A program made the translations under genes and the position numbers. Below the pieces are notes generated by a model. It did not search any database and was not told where the DNA came from. It was given only the letters and a program-made list of their open reading frames with translations. From Rhizobium leguminosarum (lineage in GTDB: Bacteria > Pseudomonadota > Alphaproteobacteria > Rhizobiales > Rhizobiaceae): a stretch of DNA of 64,000 nucleotides. Shown here piece after piece: positions 53,752 to 63,505 of this stretch (positions are counted from its first letter, which is position 1; each line of letters opens with the position of its first letter). The DNA lies in the NCBI RefSeq assembly GCF_001679785.1, contig NZ_CP016288.1, positions 1 through 64,000 of the forward strand. Direction: 5' to 3'.

Positions 53752-53962
53752 GTTATAACATAACAGTCCATACTCATGCTTGTCCCCCGATGATGACACG
53801 CTACTAGAACCGGCCAAACAGCACGTCTTCTGGCCAATGCAGCAACCAGGTCTGGCCATCGCGGATTTTGGGAAGAAGTTTTTCGGTGTCACGTCGTCGG
53901 AGAGTCGTCCGACGCGTTCAGCGTTTTTCCATATATGATAATCGCAGAGGCACGATCTCTCA
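53752..53962. other. Short intergenic stretch with hairpin
   Basis: No gene. CGTCGGA (53897-53903) and TCCGACG (53910-53916) can pair just downstream of the autotransporter gene; possible mRNA-end hairpin without a T-run. Confidence 0.35.
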
Positions 53963-54729
53963 TTACCAATTGACCCTCAATCCCAACTTACCATTCCAGG
54001 CGTAGTTGTCTCCATCGAAGGACGTGCTGAAGTTGATGTTCCCATACAAGGACGTGTTGCTCGACACCTGTCGGGTCGCCCCGAGGCCGAGCTCGATCCA
54101 TGTCTCGTCGAGGTTCGACGAGAACGGTACGAACCCATCGGCCGAAGAGACTTCGGTCCGGGCTTTCGCCGTGAACTCATGCCAGACATTAACCCTGCCC
54201 CAGACCGTCGCCAGCCGGGCAGGCTCCGTAGCAGACGCCTCCTCCGCCTCCCATGTCCGGGCAACGCGAGCACCGATCCGGCCGGCGAGGGAGTTCAGGT
54301 TGTCGTAGCGGATCTCGGCGGCTCCGTCGTTGAAGTCGTCCATCCGGATCGTCTGCCATATGATCTGCGCCTGCGGTTCGAGCTGCCAGCCGTCGCCAAG
54401 GTCAAATGGATATCCGCCTTCGAGGGACGCCGCGAAACCGAAGCCGTCGATGCTCTGGTCGGGGAAGCCGATTTCGGTCGGTCGGTTGGAATGCGTCGTC
54501 ACGTCGTACCAGGTTCCCTAGAGCACGCCATCTAGATACCAGCCGTTCTCGCCGAACCGCGTCCAGTAGCCGCCGACCGAGAAGGCGCCGAAGTCGTTGC
54601 CGCCCGCGTCGCGCGTCGTCGTCAGCAGGTTCTGCGTGACGTCCATTTTGCCATGGCCGTACGCCAGATACATGCCGGCGTGGTCGGTGATCCCGTCTTC
54701 CTCGTCACGGTAGAAATCCATGCCGCCCT
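53963..54729 (-). pseudogene. Autotransporter beta-barrel domain, interrupted and with stop codon
   Basis: 3' part of the gene that starts at 59090. It has MDFYRDEEDGITDHAGMYLA and, after a TAG at 54518-54520 in GVL/GTWYDV (CAG in a functional gene), TIRMDDFNDGAAEIRYDNL, LYGNINFSTSFDGDNYAWNG and the terminal Trp of GLRVNW, the outer-membrane insertion signal. Confidence 0.88.
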
Positions 54730-54747
54730 TGACCTTGCCCCCAAGTT

Positions 54748-55818
54748 TTATCCAGTTTTGAGTTCGCTCCAGCGGTTTTGGGTTGCTGTATTCGGGGCGG
54801 TAGCGGCGGGTTGCTGTGCGGAGCCATTCCGGCTGCGCAGCACCGCATCACGTCGCGGGTTGATTGTCTGAGCGAACTCGGCAGGTGTCATCCAGCCGAG
54901 TCCAGAGTGCGGTCGATGATCGTTGTAATCGCTGCGCCAGTTTGAAAGCGCTGATCGAGCATGGGTCAGTGACGAGAAGAGAGTTTCATTCAGGAATTCG
55001 TCTCGCAGCCGCCCATTGAAGCTTTCGATGAAGGCGTTCTGGATCGGTTTGCCCGGTGCGATGTAGTGCCATTCCACCTTGGTCCGATCCGTCCATTGCA
55101 GGATCGCGTTGCTGGTGAACTCGCTGCCATTGTCGCTGACGATCATCTTCGGCTTGCCTCGTCCCTCGATGATCCGGTCCAGCTCACGGGCAACCCGCAG
55201 GCCGGAAAGGGACGTATCGGCGACGAGGCCCAGGCATTCCCTGGTGCAATCGTCGACGACCGTAAGCATCCGGAACCTGCGTCCATCGGTGAGTTGATCC
55301 GACACGAAGTCCAGTGACCAGCGATCATTGGCGGCAAGCGGGATCAGCATCGGTGCTCGTGTGCCTATCGCTCGCTTCCGCCCGCCGCGCTTGCGCACGG
55401 TGAGCTTCTCCTCCCGATAGAGCCGGAATAGCTTTTTGTGGTTCACAAGGTGTCCCTCGCGCCTGAGCAGCACATGAAGGCGTCGATAGCCAAAGCGGCG
55501 GCGTTCATTCGCCAACGCCTTCATGCGCTCGCGAAGGCCATGATCGTCGCCGCGGCTGGTTTCGTAACGGATCGTCATTCGGCAAAACCCGATGGCTTTA
55601 CACGCCCGCCGTTCGCTCATCTCGTGGTGATCCATCAGATGAGCGACAGCTTTCCGCCTTGCTGCGGGCGTCACCACTTCTTTCCCAAAATGTCTTTCAA
55701 AGCCGCATTGTCGAGCATCGCATCTGCCAGGAGCCGTTTCAGCTTCGTGTTCTCGTCTTCCAGCGTCTTCAGCCGCTTGGCTTCGGATACGTCCATGCCG
55801 CCGAATTTGGCCCTCCAT
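54748..55818 (-). CDS. IS407-group transposase OrfB
   Basis: DDE residues: Asp in [12 protein letters not shown], Asp in [10 protein letters not shown], Glu in [14 protein letters not shown]. The protein proper begins around [15 protein letters not shown] (about 55680); upstream codons overlap orfA and are used only if translation slips from orfA in the GGGAAAGAAG region. Appears intact. Confidence 0.88.
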   Translation of the reverse strand: MEGQIRRHGRIRSQAAEDAGRREHEAETAPGRCDARQCGFERHFGKEVVTPAARRKAVAHLMDHHEMSERRACKAIGFCRMTIRYETSRGDDHGLRERMKALANERRRFGYRRLHVLLRREGHLVNHKKLFRLYREEKLTVRKRGGRKRAIGTRAPMLIPLAANDRWSLDFVSDQLTDGRRFRMLTVVDDCTRECLGLVADTSLSGLRVARELDRIIEGRGKPKMIVSDNGSEFTSNAILQWTDRTKVEWHYIAPGKPIQNAFIESFNGRLRDEFLNETLFSSLTHARSALSNWRSDYNDHRPHSGLGWMTPAEFAQTINPRRDAVLRSRNGSAQQPAATAPNTATQNRWSELKTG

Positions 55819-55937
55819 TTATAGATGCTGGCATCGCTGACGCCGTGCTTGCGGCAAAGCTCCGAGACCGGCGTGCCAGCCTCGTGCTCCTTCAGAATGC
55901 CGATGATCTGTTCGTCTGTGAAACGATTGCGCTTCAT
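55671..55937 (-). CDS. IS407-group OrfA
   Basis: 88 residues: HTH ([37 protein letters not shown]) and a coiled C-terminus ([19 protein letters not shown]). The 3' end overlaps orfB in another frame. Confidence 0.9.
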   Translation of the reverse strand: MKRNRFTDEQIIGILKEHEAGTPVSELCRKHGVSDASIYKWRAKFGGMDVSEAKRLKTLEDENTKLKRLLADAMLDNAALKDILGKKW

Positions 55938-56001
55938 TCCCTGGTCCTCTCAATGGGCCAGAGCTTACTTCAAAATGGATTATTTCAACGGGGCAAGGTC
56001 A

Positions 56002-59000
56002 CCCTGCATGGCACCAAACCTGTAGTCGAACTCCGGCGCGCCGTCGTAGACGCCGCGAGCATCTCCGTCGCGATGGCCCCAGTGGCCGATGCCTCGCAGC
56101 CAGAAGCCGTTGAAGTTCTCGTCCTCGCCGATATCCGTGCGTCCCTTGAGCTGCTCCTCCTCGCCGACGCGCTCGTGCAGCGTGTCGATGATGTGCCTGC
56201 CGTAGATCGCCGCCATCGATGGAACTGCGGCGTAGAGCGAGACTTCCGGGCGATAGATCGGGGTAGGATCCGGTGGACCGACAAGCTCGGAACGCAGGTA
56301 CCAGTCCTCCGGCCCGGATCCGTCGACGCTGCTTCGGAAGAGCAGGTAGTCGTATGGTCCCGCGACTGCCGGCGCGGCGAGATGGAACGCCGCCGGATCG
56401 GTCACGCCGCCGTTGATCGCGTCGACGACGAGGATGCCGTTGCCGGTCGTCAATGCTCCGCCGCCGGTCGCGTTGGAGATGATGAGGCCACTGGTTCCGG
56501 TGGCCGACCCACCGTCGACGACGAGGCGGTCCGACGGAGAACCGTCCGTGTCGAGATAGGTGTTCAATCCGATGTTGCCGTCCTCGCCGACATAGTTGAC
56601 AACCGTCAGAGTCATGTAGCTCGCGAGCAGAGAAGGATCGCCGGCCGGGGCGGAGAATTGGATCAGACTGGGGTCGTTCAGCAGCGTCGTGAGGTTGGAG
56701 CTGCCAGTCATGTTCCAGAGGCTATTGTCCTCCAGAACAAGATTCGAGACGCTTCCCGGCGCCGTGAAGGCGGCGCCGGTCACCACGGAGCGAGACAGCG
56801 TCACGTTGGCAAGACCGGGAACGACCGGCAGGGCCGCGGGGGGAGTGAACACGGGCGAGGTTTCCAGTCCTTCCGGGTCCGTCACGCCTCCGAGGCCCGC
56901 GTCAGGCGCGGCCAGGGGCTGGAAGTCGGCGATCGTCCCGACGCTTAGCCACTGCCCGCTCGACGAGACCACGGAGCCGGTCAGCGAGACGACCCCCTCC
57001 CCGCCCACCGCGATCGCCGGGCCGTCGACGTTGCCCAGCCGGCTCGCGTCGAACCGCGCCTCAGAGACAAGGCCGGCCGCGCCGGCGACATATAGCGCGT
57101 AGGAGTCACTCCCTCTCGCCTCCACCGAGGTTCTCAGCCCGTTCACCAGCCCGCCGCCCTCGGCGAGAGCCCCGTGCGACGCCGTACCCTCGGTAGTCAC
57201 AGTGGTGTCGATAAGGTTGACCTCGCTGCCGTTGTCTCTCGAGTGCAGCCCAGACGAGCGGTCGCCCTCTGTCAGTATGACCGTGTTGCGAGCGTCAATG
57301 CTTGCCGACATGATCGAGCGGAGACCGGAAGCGAGGTCTCCATGGGTGGTGAGGAGCGAGTCGTCGAGCAATATGGCCGAGTCGGCAGGAAGAAAGTGCT
57401 CGACCGCCATCGCCCCGTGCGCTCCCGTTCCAAAGGTCTCGCCGACGATGCCTGCTGGAAACTGTGGCCCCGACTGCTCGACCGTGGAATAGAGGCCGAT
57501 GCTCGTCGCTCCAAGGGTCGTGATCGAGTTGCCGTTCAACAAGATGGTTCCGCCATCGTCGGCGACCACGCCCATGGCGGTCAGGCCTTCAGTTCGCACA
57601 GAAGTTCCGTTGGCTCTCACGATCCCGCCTGGATTGCGGGCTGCAATGCCGTGTGGATAGGCGCTCAGACGCACGGAGTCTCCGGTCGTAACGATCGAAC
57701 CGCCGTTGAGGGTTATGTCGCCCCCAAGGTCGGCAAGGACACCCATCGCGTTGTCCGGCCCGGCAGTCGAGAAGGTCACGTTGTTGGCGACGACCGTGGC
57801 GTTTCCAGCCGCAAGCGCGGGAGCGTCCCGCCCCGTCGTCGTCGAGGATCCTCCCGTCATCGTCGCCGTTCCGCCATCTCCGATACGAAGACCATATCCA
57901 ATCGCACCACTACTCCTGACATTGCTGTCCGTCAGGTCGATGGAAGACCCTGCTCCCTGGACATTGACCGCTGTCGAGTTCGCTGAAAACAGGCTGCTGT
58001 TGGAAAACGACGCCCCTCCGCCGTCGAACACGAAGGCAGCGTTCGCGCGGGTTCCGGAGACCGATATGGCCGTGCCGGACACCGTGGCCGTCGAACCCGC
58101 GTCCTGGACGGAGAGGCCATTGCCTCGCTGCCCCGTGGTGTCGACCGTGCTGTTTGTCAGAAGAAGGCTCCCGCCCGACAGGACTCGGGTGGCCGACGAA
58201 GGGTCGCTGTCGGCCTGCGAATTGCTGCTGGTGCTGATGGTCGCGCCTGTAAGTGCGACGACGCCACCGTTTTCGGCGCGGGCGGCGCTTGCAAACAGGC
58301 CGGAGGTGCCGAGCGTCACGCTGGTACCGTCGATCCGGCTGCCCGATCCAGTCGCGATGAGAGCATGGCTGCCGGTGACGGGCGTCGTAGTTAGATCCTG
58401 CACGCCCGTTGTCGTTACCTGCGTGCCTCCGCCGATCACGACATGTCCACCGTCCGCCGCCTGGACGCCAAATGAGCCACGAGAGGCGGTCGAGACCGTG
58501 CCGCCCGTGAGCGTAACGGTGCTTCCTGACCCCGTCGCGGTGACGGCATGGTTCGCGATGCCGTTGACTGCGCCCCTCGTCGAAATGGCGGAGTTGGTGA
58601 AGCTCGCCATGCCGCCGTTCTGCGCGAGCACGGCAAGATTGTCGCTGACCGTCGTCGCCCCGGTTCCGAGCGTGATCGTCAGGCCGGTGGCGCTGATGTT
58701 GCTTCCGAAACCGTCGGAAATCACGCCTCTTTGGCCCGTCCCTGCCTGAGACGTGATGATGGTACTGCCGCTCAACTCGACGGCAGCTCCGGACAGCGCC
58801 TGCGCGCCGACGAAAGTTCTCGGCACGACACCGGGACCGAGCTGCACGGTGATTCCCTGGGCTGTGATGGCCGCGCCGGCATTTCTAGCGTCCAGCCCCG
58901 GCACGGCGGCCTGCGATACCACGATGTTGGAACCTGCGGTGACGGTGCAGGAGGTTCCGTCGACAAATACTGGTCCGGCCGCGCAGGTCTGCGCAACAGC

Positions 59001-59090
59001 GCTGTAGGCGTCGAGCATCAGCCCCGCGAACATTATCGCCAGTGCGGCGTGGAGCCCGACTGACGCCGACAACCATCGGTGAATTCGCAT
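56002..59090 (-). pseudogene. Autotransporter adhesin, passenger and start of barrel
   Basis: The ATG at 59090 (GGAGGGGAAG upstream) gives a long signal peptide (MRIHRWLSASVGLHAALAI to SAVAQ). The roughly 850-residue passenger is rich in G, S, T and V with repeating units such as GSTVTLTGGTVSTASRGSFG and GGTILLNGNSITTLGATSIG, predicting a beta-helix. The barrel begins near LYAAVPSMAAIYGRHIIDT. IS407 stops it after GAMQG; the rest is at 53963-54729. Intact length would be about 1283 residues. Surface-exposed type Va product, now inactive. Confidence 0.88.
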
Positions 59091-59151
59091 CGCTGCTTCC
59101 CCTCCTATGATTCGCGCGAAGCTTGCCAATCAGCACGCAGGGAGGGAAGCA

Positions 59152-59167
59152 TGTAACAGTAACAACT
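59152..59167 (-). promoter_or_regulatory. GTAAC-repeat box upstream of the autotransporter
   Basis: TGTAACAGTAACAACT contains GTAACA twice in tandem. It lies 62 nt before the autotransporter start. Very similar boxes precede the outer-membrane protein gene (62978 and 63018). Probably the binding site of a shared regulator (inferred). Confidence 0.55.
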
Positions 59168-59218
59168 CAGGCTACATCGAGCAACGCAAACGCGAGCCGC
59201 GTTCTGCACGATTGTCGC

Positions 59219-60673
59219 TCATCCTTTCCTCTCGATGTCGGGCAGCGCCCAGCTCTTGTCGAAGAACTTCTCCGTTGGCCCGTACCATCGAAAGTAGGCA
59301 AACCATCCTCGACCGGGGATCGTCCTGACCCAGTTGACGTCATCCTTTGGCGGCTGTGGGCCGAAATGGACGTCGACCGAGCCGTCGACGTTCTCCTTCA
59401 GCTTGTCCTGACTGGACACGCCAGCTTTCATCGTCTGGGTCTTGATCATCGAGCGGGTCATGACATCGTATACGGTAACAGCCCAGAATTCCTTGGCGGG
59501 GACGTCGGCCGGAACGTGCAGGGTGTAGTTCCTGCCGCCCTCCAGCCAGGCGCCTGTTTTGTCTTTTGCCGCGCTCATGTATTGCGAGCCGGCACCGGGG
59601 ATCATCTTGATCATGCCTTCGGCGATAGTGATCGCCTCGAACGTATAGTCGGTGCGTTCGTCGAGCTGGGTGTATCCGGGCGCCTCCTGGGATGGATCGA
59701 GGGTCAGCACCCATTCCCAATGCGTTCCCGGATAGGATGAGGCGTTTTCCAGCCGCGGAGCCATGCTGAGCGTCTGAGCCATCAGAAAGCCCACGTCCGC
59801 CGCTTCCGTCAGGATCTTCTTCTGCCGGTCGTCCGGCTTGAAGGCCTTCCCCTTCTCGATGCCAAGCGGCTTCAACATCGCGTGAAAGAAGCGATCTCGT
59901 TCCTCGACCGGTTCTTTGTCGAGAGCATCGGAAAGGAGCTGCCAATAGCCGAAGCCTTTCGGGGCGATCGAATTCAGTGGTCGGTTGCCGGCCCGAACCA
60001 CACGCGTTTCAGGAGGACGCTCGGCCTTAGACAGGGGGTAGACCTTGATCCGAGCGAGCGTGTCCACCGCCGACTTGACGTCTCCGTCCTTCACGAAGGC
60101 GCGGCCGATGAACATCGTCTGGTTCGTCTTCGACTTTGCGGCGAGATAGCCGTCCGGAACGGGGCCGTCGTAACCCGGCGGCAGCAGCAGGAACTTGCCG
60201 CCCTTACCCCTGTCGGGACCGAACGGACCGACCTCGACGACCGGCCGTTGCCAGAAGTCGTCAATCACGCCGTAAACGCCGACGGGGGAGTCGATGACGA
60301 CGGGTCCGTCCCGCTCAAGATCGGTGAAGACGGCCGCGTAGATAGTTGTGTTGTTGCCCGTAAGGGCGCTGACGACTGGGGTCGTGTATCCATCAACGAG
60401 CCCGACGTCGTCGTAGTCGACGCCCCAGTCGCTTCTGTTCGCTGACCTTAGCGCCTCCATGGCAACGAGCGGCGTCGCCCATATGTAGGCCTGCGTGGCA
60501 CGCTGGAAGTCGAGCTCGTCATAGAGCTTGCCCACGGACTTCGTGCTCGGATACCCTCCTTGCAGTTCGACAGGTCCGATATGCGTCTTGACCGGCCCGG
60601 TTAGAACGTCCTTGGCAGAGGCCGTTGTGCCTATGACCAGCGCGGCGGCGGCTGCGACAACGAAGCTTCTCAT
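59219..60673 (-). CDS. DUF1254/DUF1214 periplasmic protein
   Basis: 484 residues with a Sec signal (MRSFVVAAAAALVIG, cut after TASA). DUF1254 at about 60-190 (TQAYIWATPLVAMEALRSAN, GGKFLLLPPGYDGPVPDGYL) and DUF1214 at about 375-475 (YTLHVPADVPAKEFWAVTVYD, GSVDVHFGPQPP). Biochemical function unknown. Start at 60673. It is the last gene of an operon with a paralogue and an outer-membrane protein; 19 nt separate the two paralogues. Confidence 0.88.
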   Translation of the reverse strand: MRSFVVAAAAALVIGTTASAKDVLTGPVKTHIGPVELQGGYPSTKSVGKLYDELDFQRATQAYIWATPLVAMEALRSANRSDWGVDYDDVGLVDGYTTPVVSALTGNNTTIYAAVFTDLERDGPVVIDSPVGVYGVIDDFWQRPVVEVGPFGPDRGKGGKFLLLPPGYDGPVPDGYLAAKSKTNQTMFIGRAFVKDGDVKSAVDTLARIKVYPLSKAERPPETRVVRAGNRPLNSIAPKGFGYWQLLSDALDKEPVEERDRFFHAMLKPLGIEKGKAFKPDDRQKKILTEAADVGFLMAQTLSMAPRLENASSYPGTHWEWVLTLDPSQEAPGYTQLDERTDYTFEAITIAEGMIKMIPGAGSQYMSAAKDKTGAWLEGGRNYTLHVPADVPAKEFWAVTVYDVMTRSMIKTQTMKAGVSSQDKLKENVDGSVDVHFGPQPPKDDVNWVRTIPGRGWFAYFRWYGPTEKFFDKSWALPDIERKG

Positions 60674-60692
60674 GTTGGTCCTCCTTGCGCTT

Positions 60693-62093
60693 CTAGCGCA
60701 CCCGCTCGAGATCCGGGAGCACCCAGCTCTTGTCGAACAATGCCTTGGTCGGCGCGTAAAGACGGAACATGACTTCGAACTTCCGCTCGGGATCGGTCGG
60801 GATCCAGTTCGCCTCCTCCCCTCTCGGGACCTTCGGACCGAGGAAGACGTCGACGGAGCCGTCCTTGTTCTTCTTGAGATCGGCGATCTGCGACGAACGG
60901 CTGGCGCGGTCCATGTTGCGAATGAGCGCATGGGTCTCGCGGTCGTAAGCGGTCAGCGACCAGTATTGCTGAACGGGCACGTCGGCTGGCACGCTCAGGC
61001 GATAGGTTTGCGACCCATCGAAGTCATGACCGGCCTTGTCCTTGATGGAGATCAGGTAGAATTGCCCGGTTCCCAGCCGTTTCAGGCCGACGAAGGCGTA
61101 GCTATAGGCGACGCCGCGCAGATCGACCGGATAGGCTTCGGGTTTGTCATATCCGGCCTGGGCGCTCTTCACGAGTTCGGGGTTGGCCGCGAAGTTCCAT
61201 CGGCTGTTGTCGTAGAAGGGGACCAGCCCACTATCGTACTTCTCCGCGAGCCACTCCTTGCCCTCCTTCACGCCTGCTTCGAGCTGTTTCGCAACCGCCG
61301 GCGGCGGGGAGAATGTCTTGCCCTTCTCGATGCCGAGCGACCGGAGTTGGTCGATGATCGCCCGGTCGCGCGATAGCCACGGTTCGTACTGCACCACCCG
61401 GTCGAGCGACTTGAAGAAACTTTCGTCGTATTTGATGGTGGAATCGAAGACGACGTCCTTGGCGTCGGTGAAGACCGTCTCGGGCGGGTTGCCGGCCTCC
61501 GACAGTGGATAGACCTTCAGTCGCTTGGCGTATTCGACGGACTTGGCAATGTCGGCGTCGCTATGGCTGGCAAGGTTCGATCGCAGAAGCGCGTATCCGC
61601 CGAAGGTGTCGGACTGGAGCGGGATGTACCCATCCGGGACCTTGTCCTTGTACCCCGGCGGAAGCACAAGATATTTGCCGCCCTTGCCCTGATCGGCGCC
61701 CGATGGCCCGGCGTCCTCGAGGGCCATCTGCCAGACGTTGACGATGTTGCCGTTGATCGAGCCCCCCTCGGCCGGCGGAACCTCGATCACGACGGGACCC
61801 ACGCTCTTGGTGTCGGTGAATGCCATCAGATAGATCGCGTCGGGATTGGGCGTCAGGGTCTGGTTGTGCCAGTCGAGCGGCCGCGACCAGTAGAGGATCT
61901 GGTTCACCTTGCCCTTCGTCTTGGTCAGCATCTCCTGGAGCATCAGGTCGTAGTTGACCGCCGGGATGCCCCAGATGACGGCCTCGACGGCGCGCCGCTC
62001 GACCGTGCGGGACGCCAGCTCCTCAGAAGTGAGCGCTGCCGCGGTGGTTGTCGCGGCCGAGAGAATAAGAAGCGCGAAGATCGTTTTACGCAT
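60693..62093 (-). CDS. DUF1254/DUF1214 periplasmic protein, paralogue
   Basis: 466 residues with a signal peptide (MRKTIFALLILSAATTTAAA). DUF1254 (VIWGIPAVNYDLMLQEMLTK, GGKYLVLPPGYKDKVPDGYI) and DUF1214 (YRLSVPADVPVQQYWSLTAY, GSVDVFLGPKVPRG). Clearly related to, but diverged from, its neighbour, so an old duplication. AGGAG precedes the ATG at 62093. Confidence 0.88.
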   Translation of the reverse strand: MRKTIFALLILSAATTTAAALTSEELASRTVERRAVEAVIWGIPAVNYDLMLQEMLTKTKGKVNQILYWSRPLDWHNQTLTPNPDAIYLMAFTDTKSVGPVVIEVPPAEGGSINGNIVNVWQMALEDAGPSGADQGKGGKYLVLPPGYKDKVPDGYIPLQSDTFGGYALLRSNLASHSDADIAKSVEYAKRLKVYPLSEAGNPPETVFTDAKDVVFDSTIKYDESFFKSLDRVVQYEPWLSRDRAIIDQLRSLGIEKGKTFSPPPAVAKQLEAGVKEGKEWLAEKYDSGLVPFYDNSRWNFAANPELVKSAQAGYDKPEAYPVDLRGVAYSYAFVGLKRLGTGQFYLISIKDKAGHDFDGSQTYRLSVPADVPVQQYWSLTAYDRETHALIRNMDRASRSSQIADLKKNKDGSVDVFLGPKVPRGEEANWIPTDPERKFEVMFRLYAPTKALFDKSWVLPDLERVR

Positions 62094-62119
62094 GGGATGC
62101 TCCTGAATTGCGTCGGACG

Positions 62120-62920
62120 TCACCGTCTGACCGGAAACTGGAAGTTGACGCCGGCGAAGATCTGCCAGCGAGGCGCACCCGGTCCGTCGTGCCAGACCGT
62201 ATACTGAGGCTCGACGAAGGCGTTCATCGTCACGCCCTTATCGAGTTGGAACACCTTGCCGACGCCTGCGCCCACCGGGATGTAGGAATTGCCGCTCTCG
62301 AGATTGAAGTTCCACGTCGCCGACGAACGCAGATACCAGCCGTCCGACAGGTTGATGTTGAGGATCGGCTGGAAGATCAAAAGGCTCACATCCTCCCGGT
62401 CGTCCACGCCCGCAAAGGACGCCTGATAGGTCGCAAGGGCTCCGAGGAGTCCCCAGCTTTGAGGCGCGACGACGACGCCCGCCGCTCCGATCTGCCATTT
62501 GCCGCTTCCAAGGGACTCGTCCGTGGCAGTCGGCACGACGAGCAGCGGGCCGCCGCCGAGGGTGACGTCTCCACGCTTCGGCAGGATGAAGAGATCCATC
62601 AGCGTGAGGTCGCCGAGCCCGGTGACATATCCGCTTGGAACGTCGGGGGACGTCGCGATCGGGAGTGTAAAGCGAAGAAGCTGCGGCAGGCCGAACATGT
62701 CCGACGGGATGAGACCGCGCAGCAGGAACTGGTTCGACTCGGGCTCTCCCGGCGTGTCGATGAAGCTCGGAATATAATAGTCCTGAAGGTTGATGGTGAT
62801 CTTCGGCGTGAGCGGGTTGTTGGCCTCGTTGACGGCGTCGTGCGCCTCCTGGGCTAGCACCGGAGGGGCGACGAAGAGAGCTACAAGCACCGAAGAAGCG
62901 TTGGAAACGAATGTGCGCAT
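62120..62920 (-). CDS. Outer-membrane beta-barrel protein
   Basis: 266 residues. Signal peptide MRTFVSNASSVLVALFV to VLAQ. The rest alternates in the beta-barrel manner and ends FAGVNFQFPVRR; strands such as WGLLGALATYQASFAG and GWYLRSSATWNFNLESG. It resembles the MetA-pathway/transporter-like outer-membrane family. First gene of the operon, preceded by two GTAAC boxes. It may be a channel for the substrate handled by the DUF1254 proteins. Confidence 0.75.
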   Translation of the reverse strand: MRTFVSNASSVLVALFVAPPVLAQEAHDAVNEANNPLTPKITINLQDYYIPSFIDTPGEPESNQFLLRGLIPSDMFGLPQLLRFTLPIATSPDVPSGYVTGLGDLTLMDLFILPKRGDVTLGGGPLLVVPTATDESLGSGKWQIGAAGVVVAPQSWGLLGALATYQASFAGVDDREDVSLLIFQPILNINLSDGWYLRSSATWNFNLESGNSYIPVGAGVGKVFQLDKGVTMNAFVEPQYTVWHDGPGAPRWQIFAGVNFQFPVRR

Positions 62921-62977
62921 GGAGCCTCCGGATGGATCGTGGCCACTGCAGCACGAAACCTTCTTGCGGCCCAGTCC

Positions 62978-62990
62978 GTAACTGTAACAA
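62978..62990 (-). promoter_or_regulatory. GTAAC-repeat box 1 upstream of the outer-membrane operon
   Basis: GTAACTGTAACAA, 58 nt before the start at 62920. Same 6-nt-spaced GTAAC repeat as at 59152. Confidence 0.5.
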
Positions 62991-63017
62991 CGCGGCCGCC
63001 GGCAATAGGAGCGGATC

Positions 63018-63034
63018 ATTGTTACAGTAACAAT
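63018..63034. promoter_or_regulatory. GTAAC-repeat box 2, palindromic
   Basis: ATTGTTACAGTAACAAT, inverted repeat around a single central base. It lies between the divergent operon (start 62920) and the small gene at 63123, so it could act on both. Confidence 0.55.
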
Positions 63035-63122
63035 CTCGCTTTTTTCGATTGACTGAAGCGAGAATGGAGGACAGCCCGCCCCTCCCGCACGGCTCCCGTC
63101 GATAAAGGAAAGCCTGCAAGAA

Positions 63123-63398
63123 ATGGACACTGTTCGCGACGCAGCACATCGAGGACTGTTGAAGCTGATGCTGCGGCTCCCGGCAGTGCGCGGGCAGCTC
63201 CAAATCCTATGGCGGACAGACACCTCGCTTGAAGCACTGTGCGAAGCCTACGAGGCTGCGACCACCACCTTCGAGCGTCTGGCGCGAAAGTCGAGCGCAG
63301 GAGAGGATGGTCTCGTTGAAGAGTACCGCAACGTGTGCCTCGAGCTCGAAAAGGACGTCCAGACCCGCTGTCTCGCACCCGCGGCGCGAATCAGATGA
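63123..63398 (+). CDS. Hypothetical small protein
   Basis: 91 residues, helical, with the segment LPAVRGQLQILWRTDTSLEA and an acidic region (SSAGEDGLVEEYRNVCLELE). No family recognised, no signal. Divergent from the outer-membrane operon and 107 nt upstream of the regulator-like gene. Confidence 0.55.
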   Translation: MDTVRDAAHRGLLKLMLRLPAVRGQLQILWRTDTSLEALCEAYEAATTTFERLARKSSAGEDGLVEEYRNVCLELEKDVQTRCLAPAARIR

Positions 63399-63505
63399 GC
63401 CGAACGGCAAGTATTCGTTGACCATGCAAGTGAACGAGATTGCAACTTTTGGTGACATCGCCCATATTCACCCCTGCTTATGGATCGACGGGCGTGAGGT
63501 GCGGG

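Larger units (their letters stand above)
54730..56001 (-). mobile_element. IS3-family element (IS407 group) in the autotransporter gene
   Basis: 1272 bp with ends TGACCTTGCCCC (54730 on and, inverted, to 56001) and the 4-bp duplication CCCT (54726-54729, 56002-56005), as known for IS407-type elements. It holds orfA and orfB. Confidence 0.92.

Noticed and set aside
55659..56948. 429-codon plus-strand frame across IS407 and the autotransporter
   Set aside because: It crosses an IS boundary proven by target duplication, so it cannot be an ancestral gene; it is antisense to two known genes.
57706..58749. 347-codon Val/Pro/Thr-rich plus-strand frame opposite the autotransporter
   Set aside because: Its periodic composition mirrors the repeat-rich passenger on the other strand; no start signal.
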